Source of the DNA: Bathymodiolus brooksi
Taxonomy: Eukaryota; Mollusca; Bivalvia; Mytilida; Modiolidae
NCBI GenBank assembly: GCA_963680875.1
Contig: OY804580.1
Span: 97,121,353-97,185,352, forward strand
Reading direction: 5' to 3'
DNA: 64,000 nucleotides
Made by a program: the position numbers and the translations under genes. Below are positions 31,601-45,000 of the stretch, in pieces. The notes under the pieces are model-generated. The model had not been told where the DNA came from and did not search any database. It was given only the letters and a program-made list of their open reading frames with translations. The first letter of the stretch is position 1. Every line of letters starts with the position of its first letter.

Positions 31601-34600
31601 AGCTTTCTCTTATAACATTGATTGTCAGACTATAGGGTAATTATGAATTAGATTAGAAAAATATGGGGCAATAGCTAGTTGTAGGTAATAGAGAGAGAGA
31701 GAGATATGTTGAAAGCCTAAGTATTAATTTATCAATGTTAAAGGTGGAGCGTTGTGGTCATGATCATATGGTAGTTGGATTTATAACTACCTATGCAATC
31801 AGCGCCTATCACCACTAATGTTGTGAGTTTGAACTCTGCTCAGGTGAGGTGTACTCGATACAACATTATGTGATAAAGTTTGTGAGTGATTTATGGCAGG
31901 TCAGTGGTTTTCTCCGGGTACTCCGGTTTCCTCCACCACGATATAGCTGAAATATTGTTGAAAATGGCATTAAGCACTATAAAACCAACTAAAGAAAGGA
32001 TTTGAGATTGAGAAATGGGGAAGGGGAGATAACTTCTTTTCAAAAAGAACATTAGGTGAAAAGATCATTTGAGAAGTGACATATCAAAGGAAAAGTTCAT
32101 CTGACTTTTAATATACATGTGTTAGTGGTAAGTGTAAAATATCTCAGTGGGGGAAGGGGGACTGTCAAATTTCACAATCCTGTTGGCTTTTTCTACGTTA
32201 GCGAAATCCTGCTGAACAGAATGTAAGTTTCATGCAGGTGTTATGTATATTGTTATGAGAAAATGGTGATATCATTAAGCGAACACAGGGTACGAAGTAT
32301 GAGAAGGACTTTTAAAAAAAGGATAATCAGAATTTTTAACTCATCAATTTATAAAAATCTTCTCTGAAACCACTCAGCCAAATAAAGCAAAATTTTACAG
32401 GAAGCAACCATGGAATGTCTTCTATAAGATTTCCTCATTTCATCCTGATTGGACAAAAAACATGGTTGCCATGGGCAATTCTTGTTTCTGTTTGGCTGAA
32501 ATGTTCAAAATCTTCTTAAAAATCTTCTTCTTTGAGACTAGGAGGTGCAATGAATTGTTGCTTTGTAGGAATGATGTATGTTAGGTCCTGTACAAAATTT
32601 CCATATTTCATGCCAAGAAATATGGTTGCTATAGGCAGACCTTGTTAATGATTGGCCAATTAAAAAAATCTTCTCTAAAACTATTTGGTCAAATTAATTG
32701 AAATTCGGTAGGAAGCACCTATGGAAGGTCCTCAAATAGTTTTCTCAAAGCAAAATGACAGACTAGCGACACAGGCTCAGTCCAATGAGCCTCTAATTTG
32801 GAGGAAAAATGATTTTGTCCACATAGAGGCCCCACTTTGAGTTGCAGTGTCCATGAATATTACGGTGATTTTTTACATTATATTTCATACTGTTTACAGA
32901 GAGAATCATCCCTATGTTAAAGCTGTTAATGAATTGGTTGACCTTGTTGCTCAAAGATTCTTGTAAGTATTAAGTAAGACAAGCTAGCACTATATAAACC
33001 CAACTAAGCAACTAAACAAAGTGGACATCATCATCATCTCATTGAAATGTAGCACGTTCTCACCATGATATAGCTGAAAAATTGCTCATCTGGTGTTTAG
33101 CAACAAAATTACACAATTAGTGCAGATCATCATTAAAATTTGTGAGCTTGAGTTTTACTTTATACTGTTTTATGTGATAAATTTCATCAGTGACTTGTGG
33201 CAGGTCTGTGTTTTTTTTTAAATCAGATACTCTTGTTTCCTCCACCAATAAAACTACCCACGATGACATAATTGAAATATTGTTGAAAGTGACGTTAAAT
33301 ACCCATAACTGTAATTCTATTTCAATGAAAATAGAGGAGCCGTCTCAAACATATATCATTCTGTTTCCTTTTAATGGACATGAGCCTATTATTACATGCA
33401 GATATATTAAGGAACCTTAGATTTGATTGATTTTGATTTATTGTGTTTAATGCCACTTTCAGCAATATTTCAGCTATATCATGGCGACCAGTTTTAGTGG
33501 TGGAAGAAGCCAGAGAGAACCACCGACCATGGGCAAGCAACTGGTAAACTTTATCGCTTGCGGCTGCGTGTTGAATGCACCTTTTTGTAATTTACAAGGC
33601 TGGGCACGAACCCACGCCATATTGGTGATAGGCTTGTATGAGTTGTTAGGTAATCCAGCTACCTAACTCAATGAGCCATCCGGGCAAGGAACCTTATAAA
33701 CATATTAACTTTATATTACTGATGAAAGGTGAAATCATGTTCATATCAGTGATACTTATTTTTCTCTCTCTCAGGAAACCCTGGGTACACAATGACTTTA
33801 TATTTCTACTGACAAGTGACGGGAGAAGATTTAAGAGACATTGTGATTATGTACATCGTGTGGCTGAAGAGATAATCACTAAAAGAAGAAAGGAATTGGT
33901 AAGTACACGTTCTAAACTTTGTAGGATTTTTTATGTATTTATAGGGTTATGGGTTATGGTGTTTAACGCCACTTTCAACAATATTTCAGTTATATCATGG
34001 CAGTCAGTTTTATTAGTGGAGAAAACCACCGACCTGCCGCAAGTCACTGACAAATTTTATCACATAAGGTTGTATCAAGTACACCTCGCCGAAGCAGGAT
34101 TCAAACACATGGTGACAAGCACTGATTGCATAGGTAGTGATAAATCCAACTACCATACGATCACGACCACGATGGCCTCCACATTTATAGAATGTGTGAT
34201 GTAATTTTATAGTATTAAATGATGTAGTACTTACAACACTCCTAATCTTTTATTTTCAAACAAAATGTTTTTGTTTGTTACCAGGGCATTGCCTGTTTAA
34301 TTGCATTTTCCCCCGGCTACCTTGTTTTTAAACAAATGAAAATGTCAAAGTGAAAGTAAAATATGGCTTTGTTTTGTATACTGGTTTATCTTTAGCTAAA
34401 TTGCTCAAATTGGGAATCAAAATAAGTGGATAAGAATGAAAATGTTGGGAATTTTGCATGATTTTAGAATATATTTCATTGGGAAACGGTCTTTTAACCT
34501 CACCCTGGGGAAGGCTAGAAAAATTCCTGCCCTTCTACTTTATGATTATCACCTCATACTTGAAAGTGAGTGGAATGCCCTGTGTTACTAAAGGATAACT

Positions 34601-37600
34601 TTATGTAATTTTTAGCTCAGCTGTCCAAAGGCCAAGTGAATTTTAAGTACATGTATATCAGAAGCTTAAGCATAAGCCAGTTCTGTTCTGCATGGGATAA
34701 GTGTAAGAGAACCCAATGGGAACATATTAAAATATCTTCTCAAAAATCACAAAGCAGAGTGAAGTGAAACTGTACATATATTATATGATCAATGAATAAT
34801 GGATGGTGTTGTTGATCGTTGAATGTTTCCACAATTGGATCGAACCCAATACTTTAAAATTTGTATTTGTAGCCTGACCTCACAAAGGACAAAACATTAA
34901 AGAGAAAAAACAGAGACTTGTTGGCTTTTAGCCAGGATTATGTGTCAGAGTGGACCAAGATGTTTACTTGTGGACTGTTTTAGTGAGATAGAACTATAAA
35001 AATCAAGCTCAGCATGTTAGTCTAGTACATCGTTATCTCATTAAATGTCACCATGATATAGCTGTAAAATTGCTCATAAAAATCATTCATTCATTTTATA
35101 CCCTGATTGAAGAAAGCAGAGAGAGATTAAATGAGTTTGTTTTTTGTTTGTTTGTTTGATGGTGTTTAACGTTACTTTCAACAATATTTCAGTTATATCG
35201 TGGCGGTCAGTTTTATTGGTGGAGGAAAATGGAGAACCCAGAGAAAACCACCAACCTGTCGTAAGTCATTGACAAACTTTAACACATAATGTTGTACATC
35301 TCACCCTGATTGAGATTCGAACTCACAACATCAGTGGTGATAGGTACTGATTTCATAGGTAGTTGTAAATCCAACTACCATACAATCATGGTCATGAACA
35401 CAACAAAGATACAATGTAATGCGATTCAACTTAATTTTTTTTTTTTTATCATTTGGATTTGGAGCTCTGAAATTTCTTCATCTGTTTCTAAAATATACTG
35501 TACAGTAATTGTTTTTTCAGGAAGCACACCCTAAGAAGAAAAGTTTAGATTTCCTTGACATACTACTGTCAGCCAGGGATGACGACAATCAGGGATTGAC
35601 AGATACTGAAATCAGAAATGAGGCAGACACGTTCCTATTTGAAGGTACCATATCAGGGAACGAATTTAACTTTTTTTTTCCACTAAAGAAATAGCCAGTA
35701 CAATTGTTTTCCACTAGCTAAATTAAATTACCACTAGTTAAAATATTGAAATAAAAATTTAATGTTTATTGGACATCATTTGACTTTTTTGTTGTTTACT
35801 CTGAAGAAATCGGTAATTTGGTGCATGATTTCACTTTGACACATGCTAAATTAATGGAGGTCATGAAAGCGTAGTGCAGTTGAATATCATGTGAATGCTT
35901 TAAGTACATGGATAAAACATTAAAGCACCTATTGGACGTAAATTAAACAGTCACTTAAATGTTTTTGGCAATGACGATTTTATACACAAAACTGAAAGTA
36001 GGAAAATTTAGCACACTCGCAATTTTTTTTTCGAGTTCTCATTGGCTTTTACTCGCAAAATTTAATTTTTACTCGCATTTAGGAAGTATTTCCCATTAAA
36101 TTTGATGCCTGATGTATACCCTATACTCCTTAAGCCAATCATTTGAAATATATAGACAAGGTCAGAGACCATACATGTTTGATTTCAGACTTAACCCCTT
36201 TTTCCTTTAGGGGTTATGCCCCTGTTAGCCTCTGTCCAGCCACCTCTCTACAATTTCTATGTTGTACGATACGTTAAGTTTGTTGTAACAGAATTATTTG
36301 AAATTTTTAGGTATTGATGTGTGGATGCTATTTTTCGATTTTGACGATTTTAGAGGGACTTTATTTGCAAAACATGTCTGCTTTTACTATGCTGTATGAT
36401 AAACAGTTTTCTTTTCTTTGGCCGAATTATTTGAAAGTTTTAGATGTTGTTAGGATTGATGAAAGGAGTTTCCGTTTTGATTTTAATGATTTTTCACATT
36501 TTTCCATCCAGAGTTATGAGATTTACAAAACATGTCCACCATTCGTTTTTTGTACAATAACTTAATTTTGCTTTGAACCAATCATTCAAATTTTTTAGAC
36601 ATTGTTGGAATTGATGAGATTAGACTTCTTTCTATTTTGACAAACAAATATGCTGTTTCATCTACATATAGCACAATACATGTACCTCCTTGACCTCTGA
36701 GGGCCGTCATGGTCGTGATCGTATGGTAGTTGGATTTACAACTACCTATGCAATCAGTGCTGATCACCACTGATGTTGGGAGTTCGAATCTCAATCAGGG
36801 CAAGGTGTACAACATTATGTGATAAAGTTTGTTAGTGACTTGTGACAGGTCAGTGGTTTCTCCGGGTCGTCTGGTTTCCTTCACCAATAAAACTGACCGC
36901 CACAATATAACTGAAATACTGTTGTAAATGTTCAAGTTTATCTAGCTCCTGACTTGGTACAGGTGCAAACATGTGGCAGAGTTAAATCGCTTAATGGTCT
37001 ATGGTATGTCTATTGTTCTATAAAATGTTGCTGAAAAAGATTTTCTGAGTAACACTGGTCAAATAATAGCAGTTTAATAAGCATATATGCTATTTACAAG
37101 GAAATGCCTAATCAAGAGGAGGGGCCGTCGTGGTCGTGATCGTATGGTAGTTGGATTTATAACTACCTATGCAATCAGTGCCTCTCACTACTAATGTTGT
37201 GAGTTTGAATCCCACCCAAGAGAGGTGTACTCGATACAACATGTTGTAAAGTTTGTCATTGACTTGCGTCAGGTCAGTGGTTTTCCATGGGTACTCCAGT
37301 TTCCTCCACCAATAAAACTGACCGCCATGATATAACTGAAATATTGTTGAAAGTGGTGTTAAACACCATGATTAAAAATTCCAAAAAAGGGGTTGCGTGT
37401 TATGCATACAATGTAAGTGTGTACTATACACTAACATTTACTGTAGATAAACCGACACGATATAACTGAAATATTGTTGAAAGTGGTGTTAACACCATAA
37501 CCATAACGTTAGATAAATTATGTTTTGTATCTTTTTATAGGACATGACACCACGGCTAGTGCTATCTCCTGGACTTTATATTCACTAGCTGAACATCCAG

Positions 37601-39024
37601 AAATACAAAGGAAAATACAGAAAGAGGTTGATGAAGTACTGAAAGGGAGGGACACGGATGAAATTCTCTGGTAAGTTTAATAAGAAAGGACATGGATGTA
37701 AATGAACATGAGAGACTAATCAACATTACACTTATGCACAAATTAAAGTAAAGGCACAGTGCTTTTCTTGCTGTTCTACATTTCAGTCACAGTATGGTCT
37801 TCAACAATGAGTCACACATACCCTAAAATGAGTGTGAAACAACCCCTAGCCTGCAGTTGAGAGGTATTTAGGTCTTAAAACAAGGTAGTTGCAATATATT
37901 ACATTGTGTCTTTAAGGTTGTTGGTCATGTATTACAGATCATCATTGAATACAGTTATATTATATAGTATATATTGCATTGGGGAGATAAGACAGGACAT
38001 CATTATAAAGAGGTAATCGCCAACACAGGTTTGACTGTACTATACAACTACCTGTGCAATCAGTGCCTGTCACCACTAAAGTTGTGAGTTCGAATCCCAA
38101 TCATGGTGAGGTGTACTCGATACAACATTATGTGATAAAGTCAGTAACTTGCAACAGGTCGGTCGTTTTCTCCGTGTACTCCGGTTTCTTCCACCAATAA
38201 AACTGGCCGCCACGATATAGCTGAAATATTGTTGAAAGTGGCGTTAAACACCATAAACGAACCAACCATAATAAATCTTTCTCTCTTTCAGGGATGATCT
38301 ACCAAAATTACAATATACTACGATGTGTCTAAAAGAAGCAATGAGATTGCATACCCCTGTACCATTTATCACCAGAGAGTTGACAGAACCCATGGAATTT
38401 GATGGTTGCACTGCACCTGCTGGCACAGATATATGTATATTACTGTACAATGCTCACCATAATCCACTAGTGTGGCCAAATTCAATGGTTAGTCATGATG
38501 TAGATGTTTTCATTGATTGATTGGTGTTTGTTGCCAACTTTAGCAATATTTCATATGTATCGTGGAGTTACATGTTTTCAGTACTGTACCAAAGCTGATA
38601 TATATATATATTTCAACTGTTTGCATTTTTTTCAATCAAAAGCTTAATACAGTTGAACCTGTCTAATCCGACACACCGAGGGACCAGGGTAATGTGTAGG
38701 ATTGCACTGGATGTCGGAATACTCAGGTTTTACTTTGGTTAATAGAAATTCTTTGGGACCATACATTTTTGTCGGATGTCACAGGATGTCAAAATACTCA
38801 GGTGTCGGATTGCACAAGTTCCACTGGAATTTGTAAAATACGAAAAACCACATCTGTGTTTTACTCTGAATTCCTATTCATCATGGTTTTATTTTCTTTT
38901 AGTTTATTTATCAGATACCAAGTCATGAAATTAATAAAGAGTTCCCATGTTATGATAATCTTGTATTCAAGAAAAGTTTTAGATTGGGGTTCAAATTTAT
39001 GTTGGGTCAAGACAGTCACTTTGG

Positions 39025-39074
<50 letters not shown>

Positions 39075-42000
39075 AATTGGTGTTTAACATGAACACATTT
39101 TATATTAACTTAAGACACTCAGGCACTTTGATTAAAAAGGTAACTTAAAATACAAAATCAGGCATGACCAGGATTGGTTACATAGAAGTCAGAATAACGT
39201 GTCCTAGTATGGAGTGAGTGAATGAGTGGTTGTTGTTTAACACTAAATAAGCAATTTTCCAGCTATATCATGGCGGTAACAAGTTAGATTCATTGAAATG
39301 ATGACGATGTCTGCTTTGTACTAGAACAACACACTTTAATTGGATTTTTAGAGTGATAGCTCACTGAAACAACAGTCCGATGATAAACATGTCACTCCAC
39401 TCTGACACATTATCCTGATTCAGGTCCAACCAGTCTTTGCTCTTTCTCCTTAATGCTGTGTGCTTAGTGGAGAAGCAACAAATACCAGTTTTATAGTCTT
39501 TGGTTTGACCAAACCTGACATTTAACCCACGATTTACCACACTCAAGGCAAACATGCTTACCATTGGTGTGGTTTGTCAGAATAACGTGTCCTGGTAGGG
39601 GTTTATTTATAGGGTGTAGATCTAATAACAAAAAATTTAATTGAATTAATAAATGTTGTTCCAGAAACGTGTCATGTGCATTAAATTTGATATCTACGTC
39701 TTTAATTTTTAAATTCGAACGTTGAATTATTTTTGTTTAACAATGTGATTTTTGCAAGATGATTATATGACTTTCAACATTGTAGGGGCCATCATGGTCG
39801 TGATCGTATGGTAGTTGGATTTTCAACAAAGTATGCAAGTGGTGCCTATCTCCACTAACATTGTCAGTTCGAATCACACTTGCGGCAAGGTGTACTCTAT
39901 ACAACATTATTTGATGAAGTTTGTCAGTGACTTGCGGCAGATTGGTGGTTTTCTCAGAGTACTCCGGTTTCCTCCATCAATAAAACTGATCACCACGATA
40001 TAACTGAAATATTGTTGAAAGTGGCTTTTAAACACCATAACCGTTTATCGTTTTGTCACTCAGCATGATTTGAAGTACGTTTGATCAAGAGTTATCTTTC
40101 TTGAAGCATGTATTAAATATATTTTTATATGTTTTTTTCTTCTTTTCATATAGGATTACATTCCTGAAAGATTTTCTCCAGAAAATGTAGAAAAGCGTGA
40201 TCCATATGCATTTGTGCCATTCTCAGCTGGTCCTAGGTAATTGATCCAGAATTTTTAAATTAATATAATGTAGATTTAACAAGAAAGCAGTGGTTGCTAG
40301 ATAACATTAAATAAATCAATTAGAAACTGGCATGCCCCACCGCCTTCTTATCTGGAAATGATTAAGTCAATTATGGGGATTTGTCACCAAAACTTTTGGT
40401 CAGACCCCCGTCTTAGAGCTAAAATTTGTTGCCAACCCCCTTTTTAAAAAGTCTTGATGCACCTGTGAACACTTTCCTGATCTTCAGTTTATTTTTATCA
40501 AATACTATCATCTTAAATGTAAATGCTTTGTTAAAAACAGACATTAAATGGAAGAAGATATTTAATAAGGAGATAGGAGAGAGTCAAATAAACTGTCGGG
40601 GCTATTCCAGAAAAAAAATATATGGAGGTGATGGAAGGCACTTTTTTTCCAAGACCCACTACCCATACAATTTTTAAACAAAAGTTGGATTGGACAATAA
40701 TATCTGCCTAACCTGAACCCTGAATAAAATGGATTCTTGTATCAATCAAACTATAAGTAGTACCACTGTAAGAAATCTTTTTTTAAATAACCTGTATAAA
40801 CCAAACACCTGTCTATTTTGAACACATGAACACAAAAATTAGTTCCAAGGCAGATCAGTTTAGACAGGTTTCACTGTATTGTCAAAAGTTATAAAAAAAA
40901 ACCATCACTTGTGTATTATCAATATCAAGTGTATTCCAACCCCCCCTCCCCCCTCTGGGCTGTCATGGTTGTGATCATATGGTAGTTGGATTTCAATACT
41001 ACCTATGCAATCAGTGCCTATCACCACTAAAGTTGTGAGTTCGAATCCCACTCATGGCAAGGTGTACTCGATACAATACTATGTGATAAAGTTTGTCAGT
41101 GACTTGCAGCAGGTCGGTGGTTTCCTTCACAATATAACTGAAATATTGTTGAAAGCGGCATTAAAACCCTAACCCTAACTCCTGGAATAGTCCTGATATA
41201 AACAATAGAAAATACAGCATGGGCTAATACATATATATCAACTTAACTCTAGAAAATACAGCATGGGCTAATACATATATATCAACTTAACTCTAGAAAA
41301 TACAGCATGGGCTAATACATATATATCAACTTAACTCTAGAAAATATAACATGAGCTATGCTGATTCTAAAATCAGCATAAAATTTTTATAACAGTAGTC
41401 CCTCCTCTTATAATGCCACTCCTTCTGCAATGATAAAATGGCCCTGTAATAGAGGTGGCCTTGTTTGAGGGAACAATTTAGTAGTAATTTACTATATCAC
41501 TTCACCTGAATTCTGTTCTGATAAGAGGGGGTGTGGCATTATATGAGGGGGGACTATTGGAGTTATTATGTTTTATTATTAAAGTAAAAAAATTGTAATA
41601 CGATAGAGGAAGAAAAAAAGAATACAAATGTATTAAAGATCAAATATAAATTTTAGATACAGAATTATTGTTATCTTATATCAACGTTTTTTTTACCTGG
41701 AGTTATTATGTTTTATTATTAGAGCGAAAAAAATATTTCTAAAAATTGTATAAATTGCTTTTCAGTAAAATTACACATTCAGATCTGATTATATTTTTAT
41801 AACAGATATGCAATAAGGACAATAATAATGCTTTTAGCATCTTGCTTCATGTGTTCTAACATGTGGTACCTTGCAGGTTAATTTTGAACTTGTTCCTCCT
41901 TTATTTTCACCGTAGCCAGTTTCTTTTCTAAAAATGTTCATCAAAAGTTATATATAGTTTGATGTATTGTGATAAAATGTGTTTTAAATAACACTATAAC

Positions 42001-45000
42001 ATCATTTATCACATATTAACATAACAATTTATTACATTATAATTCATAAATTATTTTTCGGTGGCACGCAGGATTTTAAGGTTATGGTATGCTGCAGCTG
42101 AGCCTAATGAAGACCATCGTTTATAACACGTTTATAGATTGACTTCAAATGAACATATTCTTTAAATATTACAGATCATCACCAAATGTTGTATTTACAT
42201 TTTTTTGGGTGGTTTTGTTTTGATTCAGACATTAAACAGGTTCTACATTTGAAGGGAGGGGTTTGTTTATTTGTTTTGGTGAATATCAGTAGAAATTCTT
42301 GTTCTAAGTTTTTGGTTAATCAGTGGTAATTAAAAGTTATACATATAGAGTGTGCATCTTCATATATTTTTTTCTTCCTTAGTACATCTACACTGAAGGT
42401 CCTATAGTGTGAGCTTTTTGATATTATTTGATGTCTGTCATCTGTTATCCATTAACTTTTCATATTTTAAGCAATATATTGTATCATGCTGTGCACTCCT
42501 AACCATTTATTAAAAAATCTTCAATCGCATCGGTGGCGTAATGGTTAGCTTGCTCGCCTTGAGAACAAAGCAGACCTCATCATCATCTCATTGAAAATTA
42601 ACTTGTTCTCGTCATGATATAGCTGAAAAACTGCTGAATTGGCATTAAACAACAATCACTCACTTAAAAAATCTTCTGAAAACAAACAGTGCCGATTGAT
42701 TGGAAATCATGATGTGCCCAGCCTAGCGATTTATTGAAAAGGCTTCTCAAAGACGGTTCTGTACTAATTGAACCAAAACCAAAAAATTCTTCTTGTTGAA
42801 CAGAAATGAAAATATCAAATATGGCCTCCAAGGGGAATATTGTTTTTTGATAGCTGAATATTAGAAAGTCTTAGCCTTTGAAATTTTTGGGCTTGTCAGT
42901 GACTTGCAGTAGGTCGGTGGTTTTCTTTGGTGAGTCTGGTTTCCTCCACCAATAAAACTGACTTCCACGATATACCTGAAACCATAACCCCTGAAGTTAT
43001 CGGTATGTTTGAACCAACATCTTTGTAGGAATGTATTACTTTTTACAAAGTAATAATTAGTATGGATTCAAAATTCAAGATGGCCATCATCACAGGACAT
43101 AATTTAAGATATGACTTATTGGACAAATCATTTGAAAATCTTCTCATTTAGAGTATACTTGGCAGTCATGTTCCTTGTATAATCATTTTTAAATTTGATG
43201 TTTTCTTTTGTTGATTAGAAATTAGGATTCAATGATCCTAAATTGTACATAAATAACAATTTATTGCTAGCTAAATGAACTTCTGGTTTATACCATTCAA
43301 TGTTTTTTTTTGGCCTCACACAAAAATTCTTTTTTCCATAAAAAATAGAATACATTGAAATTATGTCAAAATACCAACCAAAGAAAGACAACTCTTACAA
43401 AAATAAGAAAAGGGAGATAATATATTTACATTCATCAAATAGGGAATGTACTTCCATTTGTTTTGTATTGGATTTGAGTTACCAAATGTGAACATCAAGG
43501 CTTTTGTTGGGTGTAGCTCTCCAAATTCTCAACCCATTAATTAATGTTATATTTGATTCACCAAACTGGTCACTACAAGGAACAAGAAAATATAGAAATG
43601 GTCAACTTGGATTGCAGTTTGTATATCATCAGTTTATTAATTTCAGAAATTGCATTGGACAACAGTTTGCCTTAAATGAGATGAAGACAGTTCTAGTCAA
43701 AATATTCAGAAGGTCAGTATTATTTTATCATTCCAAATATAGTTTTCTTTTTTTATTGGGGAGATCATGGTCGTGATCGTATGTTAGTTGGATTTACCAC
43801 TACCTATGCAATCAGTAGCTATCACCACTAACGTTGTGAGTTCGAATCCTGGCTCGTAGTGAGGTATACTCGATACAACATTATGTGATCAAGTTTGTCA
43901 GTGACTTACAGCAGGTCAGTGGTTTTCACTGGGTACTCCGGTTTCCTCCACCAATAAAACTGACTGCCACAATATAACAGAAATATTGTTGAATGTGGCA
44001 TTAAACACCATAACTGAACCCTAACCTCTATAATTTTTATCATTATTGGTTTAAGCTTAAAAAAAAAAAAGTACGAGGTTTGTTCTCGAAATAGAAAAAA
44101 AACCATCCAATCAGAACATCTTATCCAATTAGTACTGTGTTCTGATTGGACAGTTTTGGAGTACAAGAATGAAACTCATACTAGAAAGTTTTTTGAAAGT
44201 TTGGCCAGATTTCTTCTAACTAATCCGTTGACAAAGATTGGTCAGTTGTTTTGCTGACCAAAAAGTATTAAGTTATGTGTTTTTAATGCCACTTTCAACC
44301 ATATTTCACTTTATATCAGGTTGGTTAGTTTTATTGTTGGAGAAGACTAAAATACCAGAAGAACTCTTTTGAGAGTTAGGGATTAGGGTTATGGTGTTTA
44401 ACACCACTTTCAACAATATTTCAGTTATATCATTGAAGTCAGTTTTATTGGTGAAGGAAACCATAGTACCCAGAGAAAACCCGACCTGTCGTAAGTTCGT
44501 GAAAAACTTTATCACATAATGTTGTATCGAGTACACCTCGCCTGAATGGGATTCTAACTCACAACGTTAGTGTTGATAGGCACTGATTGCATAGGTAGTT
44601 GTAAATTCAACTACCATACGATCACGACCACGATGGCCCACCTTCGTTTTATGTAAAAATGTATTATAGATATGTACTATTGGACACCCTATTTTATTTT
44701 CAAAGTACCCAGAAACCTATTTCAATGGAAATAAAATTGCATTATTTAAAATTTTTAGGGATAAAAATAATGAAATCTGGCTATAAATCATGTATGTACT
44801 ATAATTTATAAGGTAATAAATTGCAGATATCTGTTAGACAGCTGTTTAGGCTTGGGGAAATCCTGCCCAGTAATTCTAAAACACTTAATTATTAGAGGCA
44901 TAATAACGATTTCAAATATGATAAAACAAAAATAATGTGCTTGAAATTAATTAAGTGAACTCAGATTGCGCAGTCAATTATTAATTTTAGAAATATTTAA

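Noticed and set aside
41160..41182. aaaaccctaaccctaac looks telomeric
   Set aside because: Only about two and a half units, at the end of a SINE-A copy whose tail often ends in similar bases; related copies end the same way.
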